DNA from: Paracoccus sp. N5
GTDB lineage: Bacteria; Pseudomonadota; Alphaproteobacteria; Rhodobacterales; Rhodobacteraceae
DNA length: 64,000 nt
NCBI RefSeq assembly: GCF_000371965.1
Contig: NZ_AQUO01000001.1
Location: 696,827 to 760,826, forward strand
Direction of reading: 5' to 3'
In this document: one piece after another, positions 8,722 to 16,408 of the stretch
How the letters are laid out: the number at the start of each line of letters is the position of its first letter
Numbering within the stretch: position 1 is the first letter of the stretch
Notes under the pieces: generated by a model
Told to the model about the DNA's origin: nothing
The model's input: the letters and a program-made list of their open reading frames with translations, nothing else
The model's database searches: none
Position numbers and translations under genes: made by a program

Positions 8722-9663
8722 TCAGAAGTCGAACCGCACACCCATATCGGCAAGGGTCATGCGCTCGTAATCGCGCTGAACTGAGGCCGCAAGAAAGATA
8801 CTTGGACCCAGATCATATCTGAGGGCGACACCATAAGAGCTGTCGGTCACCTTTTCCGCCCAATCGCCGTCATTATACGCGACATAGGAACCCAACGTGA
8901 ATCGGTTAAACTTGTAGTCGCCATACAGGGCGTAAGACGTTCCCAGTTCGGCAAACCCGTTGTCATTGATGTTCAGGCCGATGCGAAGGTCATCGTTGAC
9001 CTTGTAACGCGTTCCCACGAAATAAAGATCGTTATCCCTGACCCCAGCCCCGCTCTGCGCCGTTGCAGCAGAAAACTCCCAGTCGTTTAGCCGATAGAAA
9101 ACCGAGGCGGAAACCTCTCGGGTCAGATCCCCTCCCGTGCCGCTGCCGATCTGATCCGGGTCCACCACGGACAGCTTCACGTCGAAGTTGCGCGTGCCAT
9201 AATTCAAGGCCACCCCGGTCCGATCAGGAAGGCGGCCATATCCGCGATAGGCCAGAATGAAGAAATCCCCCAACGGATCCCCGCCGACGGAAACAGCATG
9301 AACCCCCAGCCGCGTCTGTTTCAGCAATAAAGCTCCATCGAAAGCCGGAAGCACATTGCCGATCTCAAGCGACCAGTTTTCATACTCGACATAGAAATTC
9401 GCGGGACTGAAGCCCCAGGAAGGGCTGTTGTGATCGCCCTGAACCCAGGTTTTTGCGCCAAATTTCAAGCCGATATCGGTCTCGACGGATGCATCGATCT
9501 CCAGCCGCAATCGACTCTGGAGGAACGTGCCGTTCTCTCCGTCCTGTTTCTTCGCCTCCGAATAGGTCAGACCAAATCGGCCAAAGCCGGACAAGCTCAC
9601 ATCGGCCAAGGCCGCACAAGGCGCAAGCGCGGCCGTCATTGCAATCATGCTGAAAAACTTCAT
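8722..9663 (-). CDS. Outer-membrane porin
   Basis: The chosen ATG at 9663 gives a 313-residue protein with a clear signal peptide (MKFFSMIAMTAALAPCAALA, cleavage after ALA) and follows a strong ribosome site GGGGGGG. The mature protein begins DVSLSGFGRFGLTY and alternates polar and hydrophobic residues like a beta-barrel. It ends in Phe (GVRFDF), the outer-membrane assembly signal. This is a Rhodobacter/Paracoccus-type general porin allowing passive uptake of small solutes. It lies downstream of the aromatic-catabolism genes in the same direction but is separated from them by a terminator, so it likely has its own promoter in 9664-9850 and may serve substrate entry. Confidence 0.85.
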   Translation of the reverse strand: MKFFSMIAMTAALAPCAALADVSLSGFGRFGLTYSEAKKQDGENGTFLQSRLRLEIDASVETDIGLKFGAKTWVQGDHNSPSWGFSPANFYVEYENWSLEIGNVLPAFDGALLLKQTRLGVHAVSVGGDPLGDFFILAYRGYGRLPDRTGVALNYGTRNFDVKLSVVDPDQIGSGTGGDLTREVSASVFYRLNDWEFSAATAQSGAGVRDNDLYFVGTRYKVNDDLRIGLNINDNGFAELGTSYALYGDYKFNRFTLGSYVAYNDGDWAEKVTDSSYGVALRYDLGPSIFLAASVQRDYERMTLADMGVRFDF

Positions 9664-9849
9664 TATCCCCCCCATAAAAAACGGACGCCTCCACGCCCGA
9701 CCGTACAATCGACGCTATTCTTTTGAAAACCGAACTCGCGACGACCACCTCATAATTGCCTGCGGAAAGTCGTCATAGATAATCGTAAAATGCCCAAAGG
9801 CCATAACTTGTGTGAACGGCAATCACGTCCGCCTGGAAACAGGAAATCT

Positions 9850-9882
9850 AAAAAGAAAAAAGGGGGGCAGCCCCCCTTTCCT
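9850..9882 (-). terminator. Rho-independent terminator
   Basis: A GGGGGG-CAG-CCCCCC hairpin (9862-9876) is followed on the minus strand by TTTTTTCTTTTT. It sits about 25 bases past the stop of the dihydroxyphthalate-decarboxylase-like gene and should end the catabolic operon before the porin gene. The plus strand also has a short T run after the stem. Confidence 0.8.
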
Positions 9883-9905
9883 CATTTCCCATGCAGGGCC
9901 GATTT

Positions 9906-10823
9906 TCACGGCGCAATGTCACGGATCAGCGGATGGAACAGTTCCTCGACCGTGATAGGCTTGGTGATCATATGCTGCTGCGTCGCAAACCGGATCGCCG
10001 CTTCAAGCGCCTTGCGGTTCGCCGCGATCCCCACCGGCCATGGATCAATGCTGCCCTCGGGTGTTGCGGCCGCGCGGCTTTTGACAAGCATCCGCCAGAC
10101 CTCGCGCACCAGGTCGGGTCTCTGGTCGCAAAGCGCGTTCGGAACGATGACATAATGGTTCGGCGGCACGAAACGCTCCCGCTTGTGCCAGTCGAGCGCG
10201 GCTTCATGCGGGTTCTCGATCAGCGTCCGCACGCGCGGATCCTTGGGCATGTTCATGCCGAGGATCGCGGCATCGACCTCGCCGTCGAGCAGCATGTTCA
10301 CCGGATCCTTTGCCGGATCGCCCCAGATGACCGAGGGCGGGTCGGCATATTCCTCCAGATGCGGCTGATCGAAGCAAAGCCATTTCACGCTGTCCGGGTC
10401 GACGCCATATTCGTTCTGCAGGATACCGCGGACCCACAGACCCGTGGTCTGTGTATAGGACCGCACGCCGACCACCTTGCCCGGCAGGTCCGCCGGGGTC
10501 ATGCCGGGATGCACGTCGGTATTGAAGCCGATACAGTGATGCTGGAAGCGTCCCAGCAGCACGATCGGCAGCAGGGTAAAAGGCTTGCCGAACTGATGCG
10601 CCTGCAAGAAGGTCGCGGTCGCCATCTCGCTGATGTCGTAGCGTCCCTTGCGCAACATGTCCTTGAACCCGGCATGGGCATTCTTCAACCCGGCGAATTC
10701 GAGGCTGATCAGGTCCGAGGCAACCTTGCCCTCGATCAGCGCGCGCGTCGGCTCATAGAGGGTGATATTGGCCGACAGCGTCACCGGACCCTCGGCGGGG
10801 AAGATCTTTTCCATACGGGTCAT
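9906..10823 (-). CDS. 4,5-dihydroxyphthalate decarboxylase-like protein
   Basis: The 305-residue protein starts at an ATG (10823) that overlaps the stop of the upstream amidohydrolase gene as ATGA, implying translational coupling. It has no signal peptide but has a periplasmic-binding-protein fold: LSANITLYEPTRALIEG at the start, ADLPGKVVGVRSYTQTTGLW and ERFVPPNHYVIVPNALC later. This matches the family of 4,5-dihydroxyphthalate decarboxylase (Pht5/PhtD), soluble enzymes related to solute-binding proteins. If that is right it would make protocatechuate from dihydroxyphthalate or decarboxylate a related aromatic acid. The neighbouring LigJ-type hydratase fits protocatechuate 4,5-cleavage. The substrate is inferred. 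Confidence 0.75.
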   Translation of the reverse strand: MTRMEKIFPAEGPVTLSANITLYEPTRALIEGKVASDLISLEFAGLKNAHAGFKDMLRKGRYDISEMATATFLQAHQFGKPFTLLPIVLLGRFQHHCIGFNTDVHPGMTPADLPGKVVGVRSYTQTTGLWVRGILQNEYGVDPDSVKWLCFDQPHLEEYADPPSVIWGDPAKDPVNMLLDGEVDAAILGMNMPKDPRVRTLIENPHEAALDWHKRERFVPPNHYVIVPNALCDQRPDLVREVWRMLVKSRAAATPEGSIDPWPVGIAANRKALEAAIRFATQQHMITKPITVEELFHPLIRDIAP

Positions 10824-11701
10824 GCGTTGGCTGCCTTGTCCAGGGCTGCTTCCAAGAGTTGCGGATAGAGCCGTTCTGCCGTTCCCGCCCAGATTTGGGC
10901 CCGATCCGCCTCTGACAAGGCTGCGAAGCAGCGATGCCCCTGCGCAACCAGTTCCTTCAGCGAGCCGTTGTTGGCGGGGAAATTGGACCCCCAGGCCAGC
11001 CGGTCCGCACCATATTCCGCGACCAGCTTCGCAAAGAAGCTCGCGGGCGTGGCAGGTGCCTTTTCCGCAAGATCGAACGTCCGCGGCGTGATCTTGAGAA
11101 ACAGATTTCCGAACTGCGCCAGTTTCCAGAGCGGCGCGGCCTTGGCATAGGGCGCGCCGTCCGTCAGATCCGGCCGGCCCAGATGGTCGAGGATGATGCT
11201 GACTTCGGGGAAGCGCTCGAGGATCTCCTCGACCGCGGGCAGGCCGATGGAGGTGGTCTGGATGGCCACTGTCATGTCGATTTCGGCCATATGTTCCCAG
11301 ACTTTGTAGGTCTCGGGCGCGATCATCCAGCGTCCGTCGGTCTGGACAGTCGAACCGGCGCCGAAAAGCCGCAAGCCGGCCATGCCGCGGCGCCGCCATT
11401 TCTCGATGATGGCGACTGCATCCGGTGCGGCGATATCGACCGAATAGACGCCGACGAAGCGTTCAGGGTCGCGACAGACGCTGTCGGCGGCATAGGAATT
11501 GTCATAGCCATAGGTGGTCGAGGAATGCACCATCGCCGCTTGCGAGACCCCAGCCGCCTCCATCTCCTCGACATATTGCTCGAAGGTGAAAGGCCGCTCG
11601 GCCGACCAATCGGACCGGATCCCGCCCAGCGGGTTATAGGGATAGGCCGTCGTGTCGGGCGAGATGATATGCGGGTGAATGTCGATGATCTTCTGGGTCA
11701 T
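10820..11701 (-). CDS. Amidohydrolase family 2 (metal-dependent hydrolase or lactonase)
   Basis: The 293-residue TIM-barrel protein begins MTQKIIDIHPHIISPDT, giving the HxH metal site (HPH). It continues with PEVSIILDHLGRPDLTD (the DHxGxPD signature) and ADRLAWGSNFPANNGSLKEL with an Asn where many relatives have the catalytic Asp (WGSDFP). It resembles 2-pyrone-4,6-dicarboxylate lactonase (LigI) and other COG3618 hydrolases and has LigI-like length. The Asp-to-Asn change at the final metal/acid position deserves attention: it may be a decarboxylase or another variant. It is coupled to the downstream decarboxylase-like gene by an ATGA overlap. Confidence 0.75.
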   Translation of the reverse strand: MTQKIIDIHPHIISPDTTAYPYNPLGGIRSDWSAERPFTFEQYVEEMEAAGVSQAAMVHSSTTYGYDNSYAADSVCRDPERFVGVYSVDIAAPDAVAIIEKWRRRGMAGLRLFGAGSTVQTDGRWMIAPETYKVWEHMAEIDMTVAIQTTSIGLPAVEEILERFPEVSIILDHLGRPDLTDGAPYAKAAPLWKLAQFGNLFLKITPRTFDLAEKAPATPASFFAKLVAEYGADRLAWGSNFPANNGSLKELVAQGHRCFAALSEADRAQIWAGTAERLYPQLLEAALDKAANA

Positions 11702-11951
11702 GTTGGCTTTGTCCTGAAGGATTGCCGGTAAGGTGGGGCGGAGACATCTCCGCCGGTTTCCGCGGCCGACGCGGCGCCTCCTCCTCTGGCGCGGCGCAAG
11801 GCTTCTCCCCTTGGTCGGGTCAGGCCCGTCCAGGTTGTTCCGTCTGCGATTGACTTCATGTCTTTCAGGTTAGGCCTGCCCGGCATCTCCGAGAATAAGG
11901 GCAAGCTCAATTCCAATGGTCGCAGGTTGACTTCCAATATGGTCCCTGGAT

Positions 11952-13631
11952 TTAGCCCGGCAGCGTCTGCAGCGCCGCCTGCCTGATCTGGCTGAGCGAG
12001 GCGCCGGGCGTCAGAGCCTCGGGATCGATCATGATTTCGATGACCGCGGGCCCGTCATGGGTGTCGGCGCGCGCGAAGGCTGCGGCGAAATCCGTGGTCC
12101 GCTCGACCCTTTCGGCATGGGCGCCATAGGACCGCGCCAATGCGGTGAAATCGGGATTTCCGCGCGCGAGATCGGTTCCCGAGACCCGGGCGGGATAATG
12201 CCGCTCCTGATGCATGCGGATCGTGCCGAGCATCCCGTTGTTCAGGATCAGGATACGGATTTTCAGCCCATGCGCCGCCGCCGTCGCCAACTCGGTGCAG
12301 GTCATCTGGAAATCGCCGTCCCCTGCGATGCAAATAACAGAGGCTTCTGGCCGGGCGAACTTGGCGGCCAAGGCTGCCGGAATGCCGTAGCCCATCGAGC
12401 CGCAGATCGGCGCGACCTGCGTGCCAAAGCGGCGATAGCGGTGAAAGCGGTGCAGCCAGACGGTAAAATTCCCTGCGCCGTTGGTGTAGATCGTGTCCTC
12501 CGGCAGGCTCTCATCAAGCCAGGCCATGATCTCGCACATCTGGATCGCGCCGGGGCTGGTCCGAGGGGCGGTCCATGCCTCGAAATCCGCGCGTGCGGCC
12601 TTGCGCCAGTCGTCCCAATCACCGCGGACAGCACCGCCCGCGGCGAGCGCCAGGGCAAAGCTTGCCGGATCGCTGACGATGCCCAGTTCGGGTCGATAGA
12701 CATGGCCGATCTCATCAGGACCGGGATAGACATGGATCAACCGCTGCCGGGGACAGGGAATGTCCATGATCGTGTAGCCATTGGTTCCGATCTCGCCCAA
12801 CCGCGCCCCGATGACGAGGATCAGATCCGCCTCCGCCACCATCTGCACAAGCCTGGGATTGGGGCCGAGGCCGAGTTCCCCGATATAGCTGCTGCTGTCA
12901 TTGTCGAGGAGGTCCTGCCGCCGGAACGAGGCGGTGACGGGCAGCCCGCTGTCCTCGGCAAAGCGACGGAAGGCGGCGACCGCCTCGCCGGTCCAGCCGG
13001 AGCCGCCCAGCATCACGACCGGACGGCGCGCCTCGGTCAGCAATGCCCGCACCGCCGACACGGCCTCCGGCGAGGGCTCATTCGCAAAGCGCGCCGCAGG
13101 GCGGCCATCGGCGCATTCGGCGATTTCGGTCAGCACGTCCTCCGGCAGGGGAATGACCACGGGACCGGGACGGCCGGACATGGCCAGCTGAAAGGCGCGG
13201 GTGACGAATTCCGCGGTCCGTGCGGCGTCCTCGAGCTGCAGCACAGCCTTGGCCTGCGTGCCGAAAGTGCAGCGGTAGTCGATCTCCTGAAACCCCTCGC
13301 GGGTCATCACGTCACGCGGGTTCTGGCCGATGAACAGGATCATCGGCGTGCTGTCCTGAAAGGCGACATGAAGCCCCGAGGAGGCATTGGTTGCCCCGGG
13401 GCCGCGCGAGCAGAAGACGACGCCCGGCCGGCCGGTCAGCTTGCCATAGGCCTCGGCCATCATGGCGGCCCCGCCCTCGTGCCGACAGGTCACCAATTCG
13501 ATCTGGGGGCAGTCATGCAGCGCGTCGAGAACGGCGAGGAAGCTTTCGCCCGGCACGCAGAAGACGCGGTCCACACCTTGCAGCAACAGCTGGTCGACGA
13601 GGATGCGGGCGGCAGTGCGCGGCCCCTTCAT
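11952..13631 (-). CDS. Thiamine-diphosphate-dependent enzyme (acetolactate synthase-like)
   Basis: The 559-residue protein has the three-domain layout of ThDP enzymes. The N-terminal PYR domain has the catalytic Glu in TCRHEGGAAMMAEAYGK; the central domain has VVMLGGSGWTGEAV; the C-terminal PP domain has the ThDP/Mg motif GDGDFQMTCTELATAAA ending in LNN. It looks like the benzoylformate-decarboxylase/acetolactate-synthase superfamily rather than a confirmed IlvB. Its stop is 250 bases from the next gene and its start overlaps the ligJ-like stop by ATGA, so it is co-translated with ligJ. A role decarboxylating a 2-oxo acid in the aromatic pathway is a reasonable guess, unproven. Confidence 0.8.
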   Translation of the reverse strand: MKGPRTAARILVDQLLLQGVDRVFCVPGESFLAVLDALHDCPQIELVTCRHEGGAAMMAEAYGKLTGRPGVVFCSRGPGATNASSGLHVAFQDSTPMILFIGQNPRDVMTREGFQEIDYRCTFGTQAKAVLQLEDAARTAEFVTRAFQLAMSGRPGPVVIPLPEDVLTEIAECADGRPAARFANEPSPEAVSAVRALLTEARRPVVMLGGSGWTGEAVAAFRRFAEDSGLPVTASFRRQDLLDNDSSSYIGELGLGPNPRLVQMVAEADLILVIGARLGEIGTNGYTIMDIPCPRQRLIHVYPGPDEIGHVYRPELGIVSDPASFALALAAGGAVRGDWDDWRKAARADFEAWTAPRTSPGAIQMCEIMAWLDESLPEDTIYTNGAGNFTVWLHRFHRYRRFGTQVAPICGSMGYGIPAALAAKFARPEASVICIAGDGDFQMTCTELATAAAHGLKIRILILNNGMLGTIRMHQERHYPARVSGTDLARGNPDFTALARSYGAHAERVERTTDFAAAFARADTHDGPAVIEIMIDPEALTPGASLSQIRQAALQTLPG

Positions 13632-14659
13632 GCCGCTTTTCCCATCGCCTTCAGCCGCGCGTCGAGGCGCGGATAGACGCGGCGCACATTGCCTTCGAAG
13701 ATCGCGTGCCGGTCCTCGGGCGAAAGCTCCAGCGCCTCGACATAGCGGCGGGTGTCGTCGAAGGCATGGCCGGTCTCGGGGTCGATCGAGCGCACCGCGC
13801 CCACCATTTCCGAACCGAAGAGTACGTTCCGGACCGGGATCACCTCGGTCAGCAGATCAATGCCTGGCTGGTGATAGACGCAGGTGTCGAAGAAGACGTT
13901 GTTCATCAGCGCTTCGGCCAGCGGCGGCCGGCCAAGGTCATTCGCAAGGCCGCGATAGCGGCCCCAATGGTAAGGCACCGCACCGCCGCCATGCGGGATT
14001 ACCATCCGCAAGGTCGGAAAATCCTTGAACAGATCCGACAGCAGAAGCTGCATGAAGACCGAGGTGTCGCCGTTCAGATAATGCGCCCCCGTTCCGTGGA
14101 AGTTCGGGTTGCACGAGCCCGAGACGTGAATCATGGCCGGCACGTCCAGCTCGACCAGCTTCTCGTAAAGCGGATACCACCATTTGTCCGTCACCGGCGG
14201 GTCGGTCCAGTAGCCGTCGGTCGGATCGGGATTGAGGTTGCAGCCGACAAAGCCCAGCTCGAGGACGCAACGCTCCAGTTCCTCGATGCAGCCGCGCGGG
14301 TCTGCGCCCGGGCTCTGCGGCAGCTGGCAGATGGGAACAAACCGGTCCGGGTAAAGGGTGCTGACCCGATGGATCAGGTCGTTGCAGGTGCGCGACCAAT
14401 GCCTGCTCAGCGCCTCATTGCCGTGGTGATGTCCCATCAGCCCGGCGATGGGCGAAAACAGCGTCATGTCGATCCCGCGTTCCTTCTGCAGGCGGATCTG
14501 GTTCTTCTCCAGCCCTTCGCACAGTTCCTCATCCGAGATTTGCGGGGCGGGCGAGAAATCCGAGGTCTTGCCGGCCTTGAAATCGGCGATCTGGGCATTG
14601 CGATAGTCGCGGAAATAACCCGGGACGGTGGTGAAATGACCGTGGCAGTCGATAATCAT
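13628..14659 (-). CDS. ligJ: 4-oxalomesaconate hydratase (LigJ type)
   Basis: The 343-residue protein follows sphingomonad LigJ closely from end to end: MIIDCHGHFTTVPGYFRDYR (HxH metal site), LPQSPGADPRGCIEELERCV, GFVGCNLNPDPTDGYWTDPP, MVIPHGGGAVPYHWGRYRGL and NVLFGSEMVGAVRSIDPETG. LigJ adds water to 4-oxalomesaconate to give 4-carboxy-4-hydroxy-2-oxoadipate in the protocatechuate 4,5-cleavage pathway. The gene is first in a minus-strand cluster and overlaps the ThDP-enzyme gene by ATGA. Its upstream region is only about 65 bases before an IS5 copy, so its native promoter may be lost or replaced. Confidence 0.88.
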   Translation of the reverse strand: MIIDCHGHFTTVPGYFRDYRNAQIADFKAGKTSDFSPAPQISDEELCEGLEKNQIRLQKERGIDMTLFSPIAGLMGHHHGNEALSRHWSRTCNDLIHRVSTLYPDRFVPICQLPQSPGADPRGCIEELERCVLELGFVGCNLNPDPTDGYWTDPPVTDKWWYPLYEKLVELDVPAMIHVSGSCNPNFHGTGAHYLNGDTSVFMQLLLSDLFKDFPTLRMVIPHGGGAVPYHWGRYRGLANDLGRPPLAEALMNNVFFDTCVYHQPGIDLLTEVIPVRNVLFGSEMVGAVRSIDPETGHAFDDTRRYVEALELSPEDRHAIFEGNVRRVYPRLDARLKAMGKAA

Positions 14660-14726
14660 GTCGGCAGCACCTCTGAAAGGGAAGTTCGTGGAACGTCATC
14701 GTTCCCTGCCAACTGCCTAGCCTAGG

Positions 14727-15086
14727 TCATGTTGACAAATGGCGGAGCCAGAGCCTGATGCAGGCGACGTCGACGAAGCCAAGGAAGCTTTCGGCGGTTT
14801 TGTCGTAGCGGGTTGCAAGGCGGCGGCTATTTTTCAGCTTGTTGAAGCAGCGCTCGACCATGTTGCGCAGGGTGTAGATGGTCATGTCGACAGCCTTGCG
14901 CACCCTTCGGTTCCTTCGCATCGGTATCATGGGCAGGGCGTTGCGGCTCTCGATGTCTTCCCGAATTTTATCAGAGTCATAGCCCCTGTCGGCGACCAGA
15001 ACTGCTGGTTGCGGCAGGTTGTCGGCCATCACCATATCATAGCCGGTGTAGTCGGAATCCTGCCCCGGCGTGATCTCGGTCCTCAT
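14727..15086 (-). CDS. IS5-family transposase OrfB
   Basis: The second part of the DDE transposase, with VLVADRGYDSDKIREDIESR (second Asp), NMVERCFNKLKNSRRLATRY (catalytic Glu in the ER motif) and the end SFLGFVDVACIRLWLRHL. The same frame extends upstream past the ATG at 15086 (GGFSTKIHLRVNGAGLP), as expected if it is normally made by -1 frameshifting from OrfA. Confidence 0.85.
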   Translation of the reverse strand: MRTEITPGQDSDYTGYDMVMADNLPQPAVLVADRGYDSDKIREDIESRNALPMIPMRRNRRVRKAVDMTIYTLRNMVERCFNKLKNSRRLATRYDKTAESFLGFVDVACIRLWLRHLST

Positions 15087-15508
15087 CGGGAGGCCTGCGC
15101 CGTTGACGCGGAGATGGATCTTGGTCGAGAAGCCGCCTCTCGAACGGCCAAGAGCCTCTTTCGGAGTCCCCCTTTTGCGCCCGCCGCATGATGATGGGCG
15201 CGGATCACAGTGCTATCAACCATCTGGAGCTTGTCTGGCGCGATCCCAGCGTGGTTCAGCGCATCCAGGATATCCTCCCACAGTCCCGCCAAAGTCCAGC
15301 GGCGGAACTGACGGTAGACCGAGGACCACTTGCCAAACTCTTCGGGCAGATCGCGCCATGGCGCACCAGTCCTTGCGATCCAGAATATACCATTCAGAAC
15401 AAGACGATGGTCCGCAGGTTTCCGCCCGTTAGGGTGCCGGACGGCACGAATGAAGCCCTCGAAGAAGGTCCACTCATCGTCGGATATCAGGTTGCGTGCC
15501 AAGTTCAT
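15083..15508 (-). CDS. IS5-family transposase OrfA
   Basis: The 141-residue product begins MNLARNLISDDEWTFFEGFI and contains IFWIARTGAPWRDLPEEFGK and MVDSTVIRAHHHAAGAKGG, which includes the first catalytic Asp (DST). In the IS427 group the full enzyme is made by a -1 frameshift near the AAAAGGGGG run before the ORF end; the residues after GAKGG here are the out-of-frame tail. Confidence 0.85.
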   Translation of the reverse strand: MNLARNLISDDEWTFFEGFIRAVRHPNGRKPADHRLVLNGIFWIARTGAPWRDLPEEFGKWSSVYRQFRRWTLAGLWEDILDALNHAGIAPDKLQMVDSTVIRAHHHAAGAKGGLRKRLLAVREAASRPRSISASTAQASR

Positions 15509-15589
15509 CTCCCACGTAGAGATGAGCTTGAATCATAGGACGACTGCCAGAGGAATCCCTTTTGTCAACACGACCTAGCGGCCAGGTCA

Positions 15590-15762
15590 CGCCGACGGAA
15601 CTGAGTCTCAGGGGCGGGGACGATTTCGACGTCATGGACGGCCGGCATAGGATCTATGCCCTCCACGAGGAGGGGTTCACGGACGTGCTTATCCAGGTCC
15701 TCCCGATGGAGCCGGGCGATGAGGGGAAAATTGATAGGCTAGCGGAACGTCTCGCGCCTTAA
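15590..15762 (+). pseudogene. ParB-like nuclease-domain fragment cut by the IS
   Basis: The frame enters from the IS end and reads TELSLRGGDDFDVMDGRHRI and then YALHEEGFTDVLIQVLP, ending at TAA 15760-15762. The VMDGRHRIYAL pattern is typical of ParB/Sulfiredoxin-fold domains (xxDGxHRxxA). Only ~55 residues are left and the 5' part is replaced by IS5 copy 1, so it is a remnant. Bases 15763-15945 carry no recognised gene. Confidence 0.5.
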
Positions 15763-15945
15763 CCATCCCCAATGGCAATAATTCCCCGCAAAACAAAGGC
15801 CTGTGTTGGCGGGAAGCGGCGAGCCCGCCATGGTGGGTGTTCGAGATGAAACGACACGCTCCCGCTCTTGATGCAATGATCCTCGAATAAGAATCCTCGC
15901 CATTTAACGGTCCTGGCTACCGCCCCGCCGGAACAGAAAGTGTTG

Positions 15946-16395
15946 TCATACGGCCCCTTCGGCAGGGTCGAGTTTGGCCGGCTCATCCCCCGCCCCCGCG
16001 ACATCCTCCGGTATCTCCTTGAGAAAGCTCTCGCCGGATTGCAGCCTGCGGCCGAGGGTCTCGACGAAGCCCTCGAAGCGTTCGCGGCCCTTGGCCTGGG
16101 CGGCGGCGTAGCCCTCGGCCGGGACCGGCGGCGTGACGGTCAGCCAGAAGCGGACGAAGAGCGCCAGGGTTTCGGCGCAGAGGCCGACATCGCGTTCGAG
16201 CCGCATGATCTGGCGCGACATGCGGTCGAGCCGGCGGGTAAAGGCCGCCTCGCGCCGGTCGGCATCGTCGGGCGAGAGAAAGGAAGCGACGGCGGCCTCG
16301 ACGATGGCCGAGCGCGAGACCTTCCTGCTGTCGGCGAGATCCGAGATCTGCCGCAGCAGTGCGGGCGGGAAATAGACGTTCAGTCGTTGGCGCAT
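15946..16395 (-). CDS. CopG/ribbon-helix-helix family protein of the conjugation cluster
   Basis: The 149-residue protein starts at ATG 16395 behind an AAGGAGT ribosome site. Its first 45 residues (MRQRLNVYFPPALLRQISDL, then SRSAIVEAAVASFLS) form a ribbon-helix-helix DNA-binding domain. The remainder is helical with a tryptophan-containing hydrophobic segment. In Tn4371-like elements a CopG gene directly follows traG and precedes trbB. Here it ends the module: the trb genes are missing, and past it come an IS5 copy and debris. Confidence 0.8.
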   Translation of the reverse strand: MRQRLNVYFPPALLRQISDLADSRKVSRSAIVEAAVASFLSPDDADRREAAFTRRLDRMSRQIMRLERDVGLCAETLALFVRFWLTVTPPVPAEGYAAAQAKGRERFEGFVETLGRRLQSGESFLKEIPEDVAGAGDEPAKLDPAEGAV

Positions 16396-16408
16396 GTTTT
16401 TTGACTCC

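Larger units (their letters stand above)
14725..15575 (-). mobile_element. IS5-family (IS427 group) insertion sequence, copy 1
   Basis: An 851-bp element with inverted ends GGTCATGTTGACAAA (left) and GGTCGTGTTGACAAA (right, read inward), flanked by CTA/TAG compatible with the short TA-type duplication of this group. Two overlapping minus-strand ORFs encode the transposase. It is a diverged relative of the two copies at 32508 and 61373, with the same length but different codons. It lies between ligJ and a truncated ParB-like fragment. Confidence 0.85.

Noticed and set aside
9906..11399. A 497-codon frame as one long protein
   Set aside because: The first ~190 codons overlap the amidohydrolase gene in another frame and are not protein-like; the real start is the ATG at 10823.
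12057..13676. A long plus-strand frame opposite the ThDP enzyme
   Set aside because: Antisense shadow: the minus-strand enzyme has complete ThDP motifs and overlapping neighbours.
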